A stretch of DNA of 62,033 nt from NCBI GenBank assembly GCA_003153155.1, contig PLWV01000025.1, positions 1-62,033 of the forward strand. Direction: 5' to 3'. Of the stretch, positions 17,977 to 27,888 are shown in pieces. Numbering within the stretch: the stretch's first letter is position 1; the number at the start of each line of letters is the position of its first letter. The notes under the pieces were generated by a model. That model had not been told where the DNA came from. It did no database searches and worked only from the letters and a program-made list of their open reading frames with translations. Source of the stretch: Gallionella sp. GTDB lineage: Bacteria > Pseudomonadota > Gammaproteobacteria > Burkholderiales > Gallionellaceae. Position numbers and translations under genes: made by a program.

Positions 17977-18954
17977 TTATTGCTTCAACATCGTATCATC
18001 CTGATACACCCGCGCCAGCATCTGCTTGAAAGCAGACAATCGTTCCGGCGCAGACGGACGAATCACCCCCTGCTGCTGAAGAACCGCAATCAGCTTGGTC
18101 GGAGCCAACCGTTTGTCGCCAACGATCTCCACATGCCCGGCGCGTACAAGCACTCGGCTTGCTCGCGCATCGGCTTCCACCAAAGGATTATGTTGCTCTG
18201 ACAATGAGAACACATAATCGCTTTCGAGGCAGCGTCCGTCTTGCTCGCGCCGACAGGTGCCAGTTTCATCTGTATCAATTTTCAGATAACTGCCCACCTC
18301 AGGAATCAGGACCCCCGGTTCGCGAATAAAGCGCGATGAATAAGTGATGTCCATCCACTTGGCACCCGTCACCACATAACAACTCAGCGGCAATAATCCG
18401 ACCGAAACCCAACTCAACCATGTCTTGCCACAAGTTTTTGCAGAAGCGATGCCATCAAATGGCCCCGAAATCGTCACCAATCGTAGCTCCGGCTGATGCT
18501 TGGGCGGCTGCACAGGCAACTCAGTAAATGACTTGCGTGCGACCAAAGCACCTTGGCTATGACCGATCACCGTGAGTTGGGGAATCTGTGTTTGCTCAGC
18601 AAGTTGATTCACCGCATTGCGCATCTCGATCGCACTTTGGGTGAGCGCGGCACGATCATCATAAGTGAAGCAAGCCGTCTGCTGCCCTTGGAAGGCCAAC
18701 ACCTGCGCCAGTCCACGGAATTGACCGGAGGAACCGAAGCAGCCATGCGTCAATACCGTCACCGGCTCATGGGAATTTAAATGCAACGTGCGATCAGGGC
18801 TGTCGGTGCAAGGCCCAAGGCCGGGAATATTCAGCGCAACATCCGGCTTAGGCAGATTGCCCTGATCCATGTGGTAATAAGCGGGATTCGGCACATCTCG
18901 CGTGGCACAGCCACCCAGTAGAAGCAAGGAATAGAACAAGGCGGTACACTTCAT
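17977..18954 (-). CDS. lipoprotein alpha/beta hydrolase
   Basis: I place the start at ATG 18954, giving MKCTALFYSLLLLGGC, a signal peptide with a good lipobox (LLGGC); in-frame ATGs at 18966 and 19014 add a polar extension. The 325-residue product carries VTVLTHGCFGSSGQFRGLAQ (oxyanion region), YDDRAAL and the nucleophile elbow GHSQGA. It is probably a membrane-anchored lipase or esterase in the periplasm. Six further cysteines could form disulfides. No pathway is indicated by its neighbours. Confidence 0.83.
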   Translation of the reverse strand: MKCTALFYSLLLLGGCATRDVPNPAYYHMDQGNLPKPDVALNIPGLGPCTDSPDRTLHLNSHEPVTVLTHGCFGSSGQFRGLAQVLAFQGQQTACFTYDDRAALTQSAIEMRNAVNQLAEQTQIPQLTVIGHSQGALVARKSFTELPVQPPKHQPELRLVTISGPFDGIASAKTCGKTWLSWVSVGLLPLSCYVVTGAKWMDITYSSRFIREPGVLIPEVGSYLKIDTDETGTCRREQDGRCLESDYVFSLSEQHNPLVEADARASRVLVRAGHVEIVGDKRLAPTKLIAVLQQQGVIRPSAPERLSAFKQMLARVYQDDTMLKQ

Positions 18955-19014
18955 AGCCGATTCCATGAACGAATGCGATTGTTTTAGTTTAGCAGCACTA
19001 CCTAGCTTGGACAA

Positions 19015-19356
19015 TAAACTGGGCTTTCAGCAATGGGTCGATTCCTGCGGATCGCGAGCGGCGGCTTTGGAGAAGCCTAAATCCATAGTCGACAGTCCCC
19101 TTTGTGTCGAAAGCCGTCCTTTACCCTCGTTAATTGCCTGCCTGTAAGCGGAACGTCAAGGCAGTAAGACGACCTCTTGCCAGTGCCCAGATTTATCGCT
19201 TCGGGCGCGCCAATATCAAATTTGAACAGTGATAATCCAGTTACTAGATTTGTCCGAACCGGCGAGCCAACCCAACTCGAATGCTGAACGTCCGCTTGTG
19301 GCACGTAGCGGTTATTCATCCTTGTTAACTGCCTACCCGAAAGCCGTCACTGACAT
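19015..19356. other. gap without recognisable genes
   Basis: About 340 bases upstream of the lipoprotein hydrolase and beyond the rhlE terminator. One motif occurs twice: GTTAA(T/C)TGCCT close to CGAAAGCCGTC (19098-19140 and 19323-19350). I see no gene. Confidence 0.35.
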
Positions 19357-19443
19357 AAAAAAGCACGCCTGATGAAACTACTAGCCATCTGACTAGGCTG
19401 TCCAAAAACGACAGCCAAGTCATTGGTTATAGGCGTGCTTTTC
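19357..19443 (-). terminator. structured terminator after rhlE
   Basis: On the minus strand AAGCACGCCT pairs with AGGCGTGCTT followed by TTTTAT, enclosing about 60 bases. Inside lies a second perfect stem GGCTGTC-GTTTTTG-GACAGCC and a smaller CTAG-flanked hairpin. The outer stem with the T run acts as a terminator; the branched shape could also represent a stable 3'-end RNA. Confidence 0.65.
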
Positions 19444-19463
19444 TTTTGCATCAACAAGTCCGA

Positions 19464-21122
19464 TTAACGGGTATTGCCATTGTTGCCGCGTCCAAGTGTA
19501 TAGCTGGGGCGATCAGCGGTAGTACGGCGTGGGGCACTGTTGCCGCCGCGATTCTGGTTTTGCCCGCCGAAGCTCCGCTCCTGGCTGCGTGGCTGACCTG
19601 CACCTTGACTGCGACCTTGCCCGCCAAAACCTTGACCACCGCCAACACCCAGCGTATGAGAAACATTTATCCCGGCACCGGTATGACCTTGAGTGGAGTT
19701 GCCATTGGCTTGGCCGTGCCAGTTACCATGACCTGCTTGCGGGTGCCCGGTCGAAAGTTTTTCGGAGCGCCCGGTATGGCTATGACGGCTGTCCGGCGCG
19801 CTGTGGTGAAAAGCATTTCCGGTTTTACCGGCAAAACCGCCGCTGGTTTTGTTGCCGGCGAAACCACCCGTACGGTTGCCGCCGAAGCCGGCGTTGTTGC
19901 CACCACCGAAACCACCACCGCTGCTGCGGCGCGGGCCGCTGTTGCTGCGCGGACGATCCGAAGCAGGGCCACCGGTGCGCAGTTTGTACTTGGGCTCCAG
20001 TCCTTCGATGGTGTGCATCTTGATGCTTTGCTCGGTGTAGCGTTCGATGCGCTTCAGCAATTGCACATCGCGATTCGAGGCGAACGAGATGGCAATGCCG
20101 GACGCACCCGCGCGACCGGTACGACCGATGCGGTGCACGTAGTCTTCGGCGAATTTGGGCAGGTCGAAGTTGATCACATGCGAAATGCCGCGCACGTCGA
20201 GACCGCGCGCCGCCACATCGGTGGCGACCAGGATGCGTATGTTGCCGTTGCGCATGTTGAGCAGGGTACGGTTGCGTTCGCGCTGGTTCATGTCGCCGTG
20301 CAATGCCGCGACCGAAAGGCCTTGTGCGGACAGTTTATCGGCCAGTGCATCAGCATCGCGCTTGGTGGCGGTGAACACCAGTGCCTGATTCATGTCCACG
20401 TCGGTCAGCAGATGGCTGAGCATCTTGTTCTTGTGCGCCATGTCATCGGCAAACATCATGCGTTGTTCGATGTTTTCGTGTTTGTCCTTGGCGGCCGAAA
20501 CGGAAATACGCTTTGGTTCCTTGAGCAGACGCGAGGCCAGGTTGCCGACCACACCATCGAGCGTCGCGGAGAACAACAGGGTCTGGCGCGTCTTGGGCGT
20601 GGCTTGGGCGATGCGTTCCACATCATCGACAAACCCCATGTCCAGCATGCGGTCCGCTTCGTCCAGGATCAACACTTCCAGACGCGAAAAGTCGATGCGG
20701 CCACGTTCCAGATGGTCGATCAAACGACCCGGTGTGGCGACCAGAATATCCACATGGCTGGACAGCAAACGGTTCTGCACCGGGTAAGGCATGCCGCCCA
20801 GGATGCTGATGATCTTGAAGCGCATGTTCTTGCCGTACTTGGTCGCGGCATCACAGACTTGTTGCGCCAGTTCGCGGGTCGGGGTCAACACCAGCACGCG
20901 GGGCCCTTTGCCAGGCATTGCAGAAGGCGTGGCCAAACGGTTCAGCGCGGGCAGAATGAACGCAGCGGTCTTGCCGCTGCCGGTTTGCGATGAAGCCATC
21001 AGGTCGTGACCGGCCATGATTTCGGGAATAGCTTGCGCCTGTATCGGCGTAGGCTCGGTGTAGCCGGTTTCGGCAATCGCCTTGAGAATAGCGGCGTTTA
21101 AATTTAAATTTTCAAATGACAT
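19464..21122 (-). CDS. rhlE: DEAD-box ATP-dependent RNA helicase, RhlE type
   Basis: The 552-residue protein starts MSFENLNLNAAILKAIAETGYTEPTPIQ, with the Q motif. It has Walker A SQTGSGKTAAF, DEAD, SAT and the HRIGRTGRAG motif VI, so the helicase core spans about 1-375. The remaining ~175 residues are a low-complexity Gly/Asn/Arg/Ser-rich tail (GGFGGGNNAGFGGN...), typical of cold-adapted RhlE-like helicases and likely RNA-binding and disordered. It remodels structured RNA or ribosome precursors in the cytoplasm. Confidence 0.95.
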   Translation of the reverse strand: MSFENLNLNAAILKAIAETGYTEPTPIQAQAIPEIMAGHDLMASSQTGSGKTAAFILPALNRLATPSAMPGKGPRVLVLTPTRELAQQVCDAATKYGKNMRFKIISILGGMPYPVQNRLLSSHVDILVATPGRLIDHLERGRIDFSRLEVLILDEADRMLDMGFVDDVERIAQATPKTRQTLLFSATLDGVVGNLASRLLKEPKRISVSAAKDKHENIEQRMMFADDMAHKNKMLSHLLTDVDMNQALVFTATKRDADALADKLSAQGLSVAALHGDMNQRERNRTLLNMRNGNIRILVATDVAARGLDVRGISHVINFDLPKFAEDYVHRIGRTGRAGASGIAISFASNRDVQLLKRIERYTEQSIKMHTIEGLEPKYKLRTGGPASDRPRSNSGPRRSSGGGFGGGNNAGFGGNRTGGFAGNKTSGGFAGKTGNAFHHSAPDSRHSHTGRSEKLSTGHPQAGHGNWHGQANGNSTQGHTGAGINVSHTLGVGGGQGFGGQGRSQGAGQPRSQERSFGGQNQNRGGNSAPRRTTADRPSYTLGRGNNGNTR

Positions 21123-21695
21123 CTTGCTTCCTTATTTTTAGAATCAAAGGGAATTCATCTCGTTATGCAAGACACAAGCCAACATCCGGTAAAAAATAAC
21201 CGAATGCCGAATCGAATCCGGCATGACGAACTTATAAAGTTCCCTTAGGTAAGCGCTGGTAGTTAGAACTACACGTCAAAAACGGGCAGACAGAATAACC
21301 GGCGCATAAAACATCGTTGCTAACCGGAAACTCCGAGATCCCAAAAGGACAGCTGAGTTTTTATAGACAGGCGCGATTTGCATACGCGCGAGAGTGAGGT
21401 CAGATAACGATGAACAAATGCCGCCTTAGTGGCGACAAGCCGCGCATTATACGGATAGAAAAAATAAAAGCCAGCGAAAGTTTGTGTTGGGGCGTGGTGT
21501 GAGGGCATTTTGCAGTGAAGCCCCGAGTTGGCCTTGGAGGCTGCTGCCGTTTATGGCAACCGTCATGCTGGTACGCACGGCCGAGTTGGTAATGTTGCGT
21601 ATGCGGTACCTGAGAGACCCGAATTGGGTTTCAGGGTGAATGTGTTAATGCAAGACTTGATCCCGCGCCTCACCCAAGCAGATCAGCTAATCATC
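21123..21695. other. rhlE upstream region, possible long 5' leader
   Basis: These 573 bases separate rhlE from the GIY-YIG gene. Reading on the minus strand, the 300 bases before rhlE have several T/A-rich segments and a palindromic GCGCG...CGCGC stretch near 21372-21392, consistent with a promoter and a long leader as in cold-inducible helicase genes. The ribosome binding site is AAGGAAG. No gene is evident. Confidence 0.4.
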
Positions 21696-22418
21696 CTAAC
21701 CTTCGTAGTCCATCAATCTGATCCAATCACCACTTGAGTTTTTTATGTACCAAAACGCCCATCCGTTCACAGCGCTTGGTCGCTTTATTACTGCCTTGGC
21801 GGCGGCGGTGGGGCTTTGATAGCGCTGCCCTGCATAAGTTATGACACCCTTTGGACTCAGTGCGGCTTTGTACTCTTGGCCCTTATAAGTTCTGTAAAGA
21901 ACTGTACGTTTCGCGACCAAACCTTCGATCGTCCTCTGGCTTGCCTGAGAGGTTTTCGGGACTTTTCTACCAGCAGCATTCTTAGTTGGAAATAAGTTGC
22001 TGAGCTCCTCTTTTTGCTTTTGTTGAATCAACCTCTTGAGCTGTTTGACAAGGACACCCGTAGATTTTCCGCGAGGGATAACTCGGTTTCCCTTCGGGTT
22101 TGCAATTCTGACAAGGAGAGATTCAAACTCGTGGATGTGCTCTTCTCTACGGACGAGATACAAGCTGAAGTGCGTCCAACTTGCCAAATGCCTGTCCGTT
22201 AAGTGATGTCGTACTCGCTTACGTAGTTCGGTCGACTTGCCAACATAGTACAAGTCGACGCCGTCGTAGAGAGCATATATTCCGGGAGAGTCGCCCACCA
22301 ATTCAGTGATCAGTTTGAAATATTGCTTGAACACATCTTTCGAAACGTTTTCAAGACGATTGACGACCAGCGGTCGAGCGACCGCGCTTTGTTTTTTCTT
22401 CGTGGACCCTAAGCTCAT
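21696..22418 (-). CDS. GIY-YIG nuclease-like protein with C-terminal DUF4357/RAMA-like domain
   Basis: ATG 22418 lies six bases after GGAAGG, giving 240 residues. The N-terminal part has a GIY-YIG domain (GIYALYDGVDLYYVGKSTELRKRVRHHL), with the tyrosines and the Arg expected for catalysis; a Glu follows in HEFESLLVRI. A lysine-rich linker leads to a C-terminal module YAGQRYQSPTAAAKAVIKR...VNGWAFWYI, like DUF4357 or RAMA domains found in restriction-linked proteins. It lies 76 bases behind hsdS on the same strand. It may be an accessory nuclease or DNA reader of the restriction locus. Confidence 0.8.
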   Translation of the reverse strand: MSLGSTKKKQSAVARPLVVNRLENVSKDVFKQYFKLITELVGDSPGIYALYDGVDLYYVGKSTELRKRVRHHLTDRHLASWTHFSLYLVRREEHIHEFESLLVRIANPKGNRVIPRGKSTGVLVKQLKRLIQQKQKEELSNLFPTKNAAGRKVPKTSQASQRTIEGLVAKRTVLYRTYKGQEYKAALSPKGVITYAGQRYQSPTAAAKAVIKRPSAVNGWAFWYIKNSSGDWIRLMDYEG

Positions 22419-22494
22419 AATCATCCTTCCCTCAGGTAACCATACCGCTTAATCGAACACTACCATATTGCCACAAGCGCAAGGTGGCCGAGCA

Positions 22495-23661
22495 TCACAA
22501 CTCCTGATTGAACGCGCGGTGCTGTATGGACTGGAACAAATGCTCCACGCGATGGCGACTGGCGGCCTGTGCGGCTTCCAGTTCGCGGATTTCGCTGGCC
22601 CGTAGCGCGAATTCTTGTTGCAGCGGTAAGTTCGGAAGCGGGATCAGAATTTTCAAGTAGACAGGAGTTCGTATGTGAATTTGAGTGCTGCCAACTGAAT
22701 TGCGCTTCAATTCATACCGGAATGACGGCATATTGGAAAGCCAGACGAAATACTCCCGACAGCATCGCGATTCATCTAAAACAAAACCGTAAGCACCTTG
22801 CGCAAGCAGATACTCATCGAAAGGCCCATGCCGCAAGTCAGCCGCAAGGCCGATGCTTGGGCCGCTTGGAGCTAAGTCTCGCAAAGTAACGGCAATATAA
22901 TCGCGGTTGACACGACTTCTTCCATTAGCTGCAGCAAATTCAAAAGGAGCAAAGGTTTTCTTCTTGTCATCAATTCTGATCTTACCGGCAGGCTTGATCG
23001 CCCCTTTGTGAAGTATTGGAAATCCGCTTTCAACGAAATCGTCAGGTTCAAGACTTGCCCCACCTCGTACTTCGGATACCAAAGAACCAATTATGCCCTT
23101 CGGCCAATCCTTCTCGTTTGTTGCTGGGTCACCGAACATTTCGTGGAACAGCGCGGGGATGAGGTCGGCGCTGCGGCGGTCGGCTAGCGTGCGCAGCTTG
23201 CGCAACTCGTCCGCTTCATCCAGCAGCTTCACGATCCGTTCCTGCTCAGTCAGTGGCGGAAACTCGATGGGCACAGTTGCCAAACGGTCAATGCTGATAC
23301 TCATATTCGTCGCGCCAGTCATCAGCGGAACGATGAGCCTGTCCTTGGAAAACATCAGATAGCGAGCCAAGAATTTGGTGGATAGAACTGAACTGTCTTT
23401 GACAAACGCAGCGGCAAGAAGATTGGCGAGCGCAAATTTTCCTGATTGGTAATGAACGCGCTTGAGGCTGGCGTGGCCGTGCCCGGTTGAAGAAATGAGC
23501 GGGATGCAAACAGCCTCATCTTCAAACTGAAAACTATCGGCGGTCTTGTGTGCTTCCCCTGTTGTCACTAATGGATAAGGGCCGGGCAGCGTCTTGGAAA
23601 TTGGCGAAGTGCCTTTGACGATGGTACAAAGCTCGCCAAGCGATTTGCGTTGTCGCTTCAT
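22495..23661 (-). CDS. hsdS: type I restriction-modification system specificity subunit
   Basis: The 388-residue subunit carries two target-recognition domains separated and followed by conserved helical regions: EFPPLTEQERIVKLLDEADELRKLRTLADRR in the middle and LPLQQEFALRASEIRELEAAQAASRHRVEHLFQS at the end. The helices set the spacing of the two half-sites of the recognition sequence. It overlaps hsdM by ATGA. The DNA target cannot be read from the sequence. Confidence 0.95.
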   Translation of the reverse strand: MKRQRKSLGELCTIVKGTSPISKTLPGPYPLVTTGEAHKTADSFQFEDEAVCIPLISSTGHGHASLKRVHYQSGKFALANLLAAAFVKDSSVLSTKFLARYLMFSKDRLIVPLMTGATNMSISIDRLATVPIEFPPLTEQERIVKLLDEADELRKLRTLADRRSADLIPALFHEMFGDPATNEKDWPKGIIGSLVSEVRGGASLEPDDFVESGFPILHKGAIKPAGKIRIDDKKKTFAPFEFAAANGRSRVNRDYIAVTLRDLAPSGPSIGLAADLRHGPFDEYLLAQGAYGFVLDESRCCREYFVWLSNMPSFRYELKRNSVGSTQIHIRTPVYLKILIPLPNLPLQQEFALRASEIRELEAAQAASRHRVEHLFQSIQHRAFNQEL

Positions 23662-25160
23662 TTGTGGGCAAGTTGCTTTTGCAGAACGTGCAACATCTTG
23701 GTAATTTGTTCTTCGGATTTGAGTATGTCAGCAATGATTTCTACGGGTGTATTGTGGTCAACCATTTCGGCGTACTTTTCGCGATAACGCCCAGGAGTCA
23801 ATACGTCGTCATATTCGGCCATTTCTTCTCGGCTCACCTTGAAAGAGTGTATGCCTTCTTCTCGGTTCGGCCATTTCTGGAGAATATCTGGTATGTCGTT
23901 TTCATTAACTGACGTGCGGGAATCGCTGAGAGAGTATCCATCAGCAGTCATTTCGTAAAACCAAACCGATTTGGTTGGGCCATTTTTTTGGAAGATCAGA
24001 ATGGCTGTCGCAACACTTGCATAAGGTTTGAAAATTCCGGACGGCATTGTGACCACTGCCTGAAGGTCGCATTCATCCAACAAGATTTTCCGAACCGTTC
24101 GCGCGGCATTGGTCGAGCCGAACAGCACGCCGTTTGGCACGATGACCCCGGCGTGCCCGCCGGGCGCCAGGTGGTCTATGAACCACTTGAGGAACAGCAA
24201 CTCAGTGGCGCGGGTGTTGAGCTGGTAGTTGAGGTCGGCGAGGATGCTCTCGTCCTGCACCTTGCCGGAGAACGGCGGGTTAGCGAGGATGCAGTCATAT
24301 AGTTTGCCGGGATAGTTACCTGCAAAGCCGATGGTGAGCGGGTTCATCATTTCGATGTGTGCCTTTTCCAACTGATGCAGGTAGAGATTGAGTATGGCGA
24401 TTTTCACCATGTTGGCGTCGTTGTCGAAACCGGTGATCGCCTGCTCTTCGAGAAATTTCCATTGCGCGGGCTTGAGCAGCGCGCCGTCGCAAATGCCACG
24501 TTTGAGATCGGCGGGCTTGGTCTTCTGTCGCAATATGTGCGTGAAGGCGGAGATCAGGAAACCCGCCGTGCCGCATGCAGGGTCGCAGATGCGCTGGTTG
24601 GGTTGAGGGTTCACCAGCGCGACGATCAGGTCGATGATGTGGCGCGGGGTGCGGAACTGGCCGTTGGTGCCGGAGGCTGCAAGTTTGCTGAGCAGGTACT
24701 CATACATGTCGCCCTTGAAATCAATCCCGTCGTGTGCGGCCAAGTCCATTTCGTGGATGGCCTGGATGACAGCTCTGAGCGTGGGCCGGTCATAAATTTT
24801 CAGCGTGGAGCGGCTGAACAAAGTGCGTCCGGTTTCGGAAAGGCCGGGCAATTCGTGCAGATGTTCGATGGCATCGCGCACCGCGTTGAACAGACTGTCG
24901 CCGGTAAGCGTGACGAAGTTGCCCCAGGCGAAGCGCGACCATTTGCCGGAGAAGATGCGCTGATATTTTTTGTCGAGCGCAGCGAGGGTTTCATCCTTCT
25001 CTGTGAGCAGGCGCAGGAACAGCAGGTAGGAACATTGCTCGATGGAATCCATCGGGTTGTTCACACCGCCCGCCCAGAGGATGTTCATCAGTTGATCCAC
25101 CTTCTGGCGTAGGCCGGATGAAAAGAAGTTGGAGCCGTTGGTTTTGGTTTCAGTAAGCAT
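23658..25160 (-). CDS. hsdM: type I restriction-modification system methyltransferase subunit
   Basis: The 500-residue N6-adenine methyltransferase has an N-terminal helical HsdM_N domain (FSSGLRQKVDQLMNILWAGGVNN), the SAM-binding motif DPACGTAGFLIS and the catalytic NPPF motif (ILANPPFSG). It combines with HsdS to modify the host DNA and with HsdR for cleavage. It starts 19 bases after hsdR and overlaps hsdS by ATGA. Confidence 0.97.
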   Translation of the reverse strand: MLTETKTNGSNFFSSGLRQKVDQLMNILWAGGVNNPMDSIEQCSYLLFLRLLTEKDETLAALDKKYQRIFSGKWSRFAWGNFVTLTGDSLFNAVRDAIEHLHELPGLSETGRTLFSRSTLKIYDRPTLRAVIQAIHEMDLAAHDGIDFKGDMYEYLLSKLAASGTNGQFRTPRHIIDLIVALVNPQPNQRICDPACGTAGFLISAFTHILRQKTKPADLKRGICDGALLKPAQWKFLEEQAITGFDNDANMVKIAILNLYLHQLEKAHIEMMNPLTIGFAGNYPGKLYDCILANPPFSGKVQDESILADLNYQLNTRATELLFLKWFIDHLAPGGHAGVIVPNGVLFGSTNAARTVRKILLDECDLQAVVTMPSGIFKPYASVATAILIFQKNGPTKSVWFYEMTADGYSLSDSRTSVNENDIPDILQKWPNREEGIHSFKVSREEMAEYDDVLTPGRYREKYAEMVDHNTPVEIIADILKSEEQITKMLHVLQKQLAHK

Positions 25161-25179
25161 GGTTAATCAATAAGCACGG

Positions 25180-27561
25180 TTAGACAGCAAGCATGGATTG
25201 GCGAACGAGCGTGGATTGACGCAGCGCATCAAAAACAGCATCGCGCTGTTCGAAGCGTGTCAGCGCATCCAGCCCGCCCAAGGTACGGAATTGGTTCGCG
25301 GTGAAAATTGTAATGTCGTTCGCCATGAAGCGGCGTAGCGCGGATGAATCTTCGGCGAGCAATTGAGTGGTGGCATCGAGCCATTTTTGTTCGTTGTAGC
25401 GCAAATTGAAACGTGCGGCAATGGAATCTACGGTATCGGTAACGATGGCATCGCGCGTGGGCAGCGGCCTCTTTCCGACAGCACCATATACGAATGCCGG
25501 TGTGGTGGCCGGGACACCGTAGGAAATGACGAGTTTGTCCGGCGAGTAATACATCTTGGGGCGATGATAGAAATGTTCGTTGACAATGGTCTCGACGGCA
25601 TCGTCATCCTCGGCTTCGATAGCGGACTGAAGTTCCGGCGTGCGCTCGACGAATTCCTTGATGTCGCGCTCGTAGCCACCGCGAAAGGTCATCACATCAA
25701 CCTTTTCGCCATCGGGGCCGACGATACGCACTTCCTCGCTGACCAGCGTATCCACGCCTTCCCATGTTGGGATGACTTTTTCGCCCGTGCCTTCGCCACC
25801 ACCCGGTTCATCTACAGTAAGCGGCGGCTTGCCTGTGCCGATGTCTATTCGCGTAGGTTTTCCCGTGCGCTCTTGGGGTATCTTGAGCGGCGCGGCATAG
25901 TCGTACTGTTCCTCGAAGTATTCCGCGACGGCACAGAAGTCGAGCAGGAAGAAATTCTTTTTTTCGTATTCGGTGTTGCCGATCTTGAACGTATACAGGC
26001 GTGTGCCGCGTCCTTTGATCTGGATGTATTCGGTGGGCGAGAAGATCGGGCGCATCAAGCCAATATTGAGTAAGTCGCGGCAGTTGTAACCAGTGGAGAG
26101 CATGTCCACCGATATGGCGATGCGCTCGCCACGTTTGCCATCCCGGAATTCCTTGGCGATGGTTGAGGCTTCCGGAATGCGGCTGGTGATAGTGACGGCG
26201 ATGCCGGGCTGGAGGTCGTTGAAGATTTTGGTGAGCGTGGTGGCGTGTGTCTGGTTAACGGCGAAGACAATGGACTTGCCGAGTTTTCCCGCCGGGTCTT
26301 TTTGCGCTTCTTTCAGGAACGCTTCGCACATGACGCGGTTGCGTGCAGGAGTGAAAACCTTCCGTTCCAAATCCTTAACTTTGAAATTCTCTTCCTGCTC
26401 GTTGACGGTGACTGTCCAGCCGGATTCTTCCAACGCCTTGGTGGTGATGTCGGAACGCAGGTCGAAGATTTTCGGCAGGCAAAGGAACGGGCCTTCAGGG
26501 TCTTTCACTGCATCGATGATGTCATAGCGGTAGGTCGGGAAGCCGGGCTTGCAACCGAAGTAGTTGTAAGTGTCGCGCAGCAGGCGCGCTTCAAGCGATT
26601 TTGGGTTTTCCTGCTGCAACTGTTCGACGTTGATGTTTTTCAGGTAGGCCTTTGGCGTGGCGGTAAGGCCGACGCGCGTGGCCTGAAAGAATTGCACTAC
26701 TTCGCGGCTATCGCCGTAAATAGAGCGATGCGCTTCGTCGTTGACTACGAGGTCGAAATAGAACGGGGTGAATTCCTCGCGGTAGCGGCGATCCATCATC
26801 AACGATTGCAGCGTTGCCACCACGACACAGGAGCCGAGCAGTTCGCCCGGCTTGCGCCGCGCGGTTTTGTACAGGACGGGTTTGTATTCGGCGAGGACGA
26901 CGTTGAAGTCTTCGAGCGTTTGTTTGGCGAGTTCGATGCGGTCAACGATAAATAGCACGCGCTCGGCGTTACGTGTTTGCAAGAAGCGGCGGATGAGCGC
27001 GGCACACAGCAGCGTCTTGCCCGTGCCGGTGGCCATTTCGAGCAAAAATTTCCGCATGCCGTTTTCATCGAATTGCCGCGAAACGGTATCGAGCGCATTG
27101 ATCTGGTAGCGACGAACACTCAAGTCCGGTTTGAACTGACGCAGGTAGTCTGCTGTGATGGATTCGCTCATCAATGGGCGCGGCGGTTGCAGGTTCTTGA
27201 GCCGTAAACGCTCCAAGTCTTCTCGTGATGGCAAGCGTTCAATACGGTAGGCATCGCGCTGATCGGCACGCTCATAATTCCAGAACCAGTGCTCACGGCC
27301 ATTGGAAAGAATGATGAACGGAGCCGTCAGGTTCTCCGCATAGCCACGCGCCTGCTCCTTGGCGTCATACGGATCAATGTCCTCGCGCTTGGCTTCGAGA
27401 ACACAAAGCACGCCGCCTCGCTTGCCCTTCAACAAATAATCCGCACGGCCACTGCCAGTGTTCAGCTCGAACTGAATCTGTTGTGGGTCGAGCAGATTCC
27501 AGCCGCTCGCTTCGAGCGCCTTATCAATCAGGATACGGGAGAAGGCTTCGCTATTGCTCAC
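25180..27561 (-). CDS. hsdR: type I restriction-modification system endonuclease/translocase subunit
   Basis: GTG 27561 is the likely start (793 residues); a TTG two codons earlier is possible. The N-terminal HSDR_N nuclease shows a PD-(D/E)xK pattern (GRADYLL...CVLEAKRE). The SF2 translocase follows, with Walker A ATGTGKTLL, DEAH, TATP and a C-terminal GRGTRLYTFK motif. It cuts unmodified DNA after ATP-driven translocation. It is the first gene of the hsdR-hsdM-hsdS order. The frame is intact, so the system looks active. Confidence 0.95.
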   Translation of the reverse strand: MSNSEAFSRILIDKALEASGWNLLDPQQIQFELNTGSGRADYLLKGKRGGVLCVLEAKREDIDPYDAKEQARGYAENLTAPFIILSNGREHWFWNYERADQRDAYRIERLPSREDLERLRLKNLQPPRPLMSESITADYLRQFKPDLSVRRYQINALDTVSRQFDENGMRKFLLEMATGTGKTLLCAALIRRFLQTRNAERVLFIVDRIELAKQTLEDFNVVLAEYKPVLYKTARRKPGELLGSCVVVATLQSLMMDRRYREEFTPFYFDLVVNDEAHRSIYGDSREVVQFFQATRVGLTATPKAYLKNINVEQLQQENPKSLEARLLRDTYNYFGCKPGFPTYRYDIIDAVKDPEGPFLCLPKIFDLRSDITTKALEESGWTVTVNEQEENFKVKDLERKVFTPARNRVMCEAFLKEAQKDPAGKLGKSIVFAVNQTHATTLTKIFNDLQPGIAVTITSRIPEASTIAKEFRDGKRGERIAISVDMLSTGYNCRDLLNIGLMRPIFSPTEYIQIKGRGTRLYTFKIGNTEYEKKNFFLLDFCAVAEYFEEQYDYAAPLKIPQERTGKPTRIDIGTGKPPLTVDEPGGGEGTGEKVIPTWEGVDTLVSEEVRIVGPDGEKVDVMTFRGGYERDIKEFVERTPELQSAIEAEDDDAVETIVNEHFYHRPKMYYSPDKLVISYGVPATTPAFVYGAVGKRPLPTRDAIVTDTVDSIAARFNLRYNEQKWLDATTQLLAEDSSALRRFMANDITIFTANQFRTLGGLDALTRFEQRDAVFDALRQSTLVRQSMLAV

Positions 27562-27888
27562 GGGCAATTACTTTTTTCACAGAGAAGTTTGAGGAGGCAG
27601 CGTCTTAATCTTTTTATAGTTAACTGTTGCAACGCTTAGCGGCGAATCCTATCAGATTTCAGCGCATGACTGGCTGCGATTGCCACATCCACTGAATCTC
27701 ACCTCGGCTACGAGCGGTTGTTCTGTGACACGAGGAAAAGAGCGGCGAAAAACCGGAGTGTATTTTATATCTGGCGCTTCGTGCCCCCGGATTTTGAGCC
27801 GCTTTTCGATGAAGTATCACCAAGCGCAGTAGTTGTGAGGTGGCATTGTGATAGAATGCGCCCCCTTTTGATTAGCAAGGCTGCATCC
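27562..27888. other. divergent intergenic region hsdR / typA
   Basis: About 327 bases that must hold promoters for both the restriction locus and typA. The typA frame is open through the right half without protein-like content. Just before typA there is GATAGAAT (27850-27857), a possible -10 element, but no good -35. No repeat seen. Confidence 0.4.

Noticed and set aside
19077..19319. Minus-strand open frame upstream of the lipoprotein hydrolase gene
   Set aside because: No ribosome binding site and no similarity; the region has short repeats and looks non-coding.
19446..20993. A 515-codon open frame antisense to rhlE
   Set aside because: It mirrors the Gly-rich tail and helicase core of rhlE, whose motifs are unambiguous. 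The antisense product has no domain and no ribosome binding site.
24357..25112. Open frame antisense to hsdM
   Set aside because: The sense frame carries the methylase motifs; the antisense one has none.
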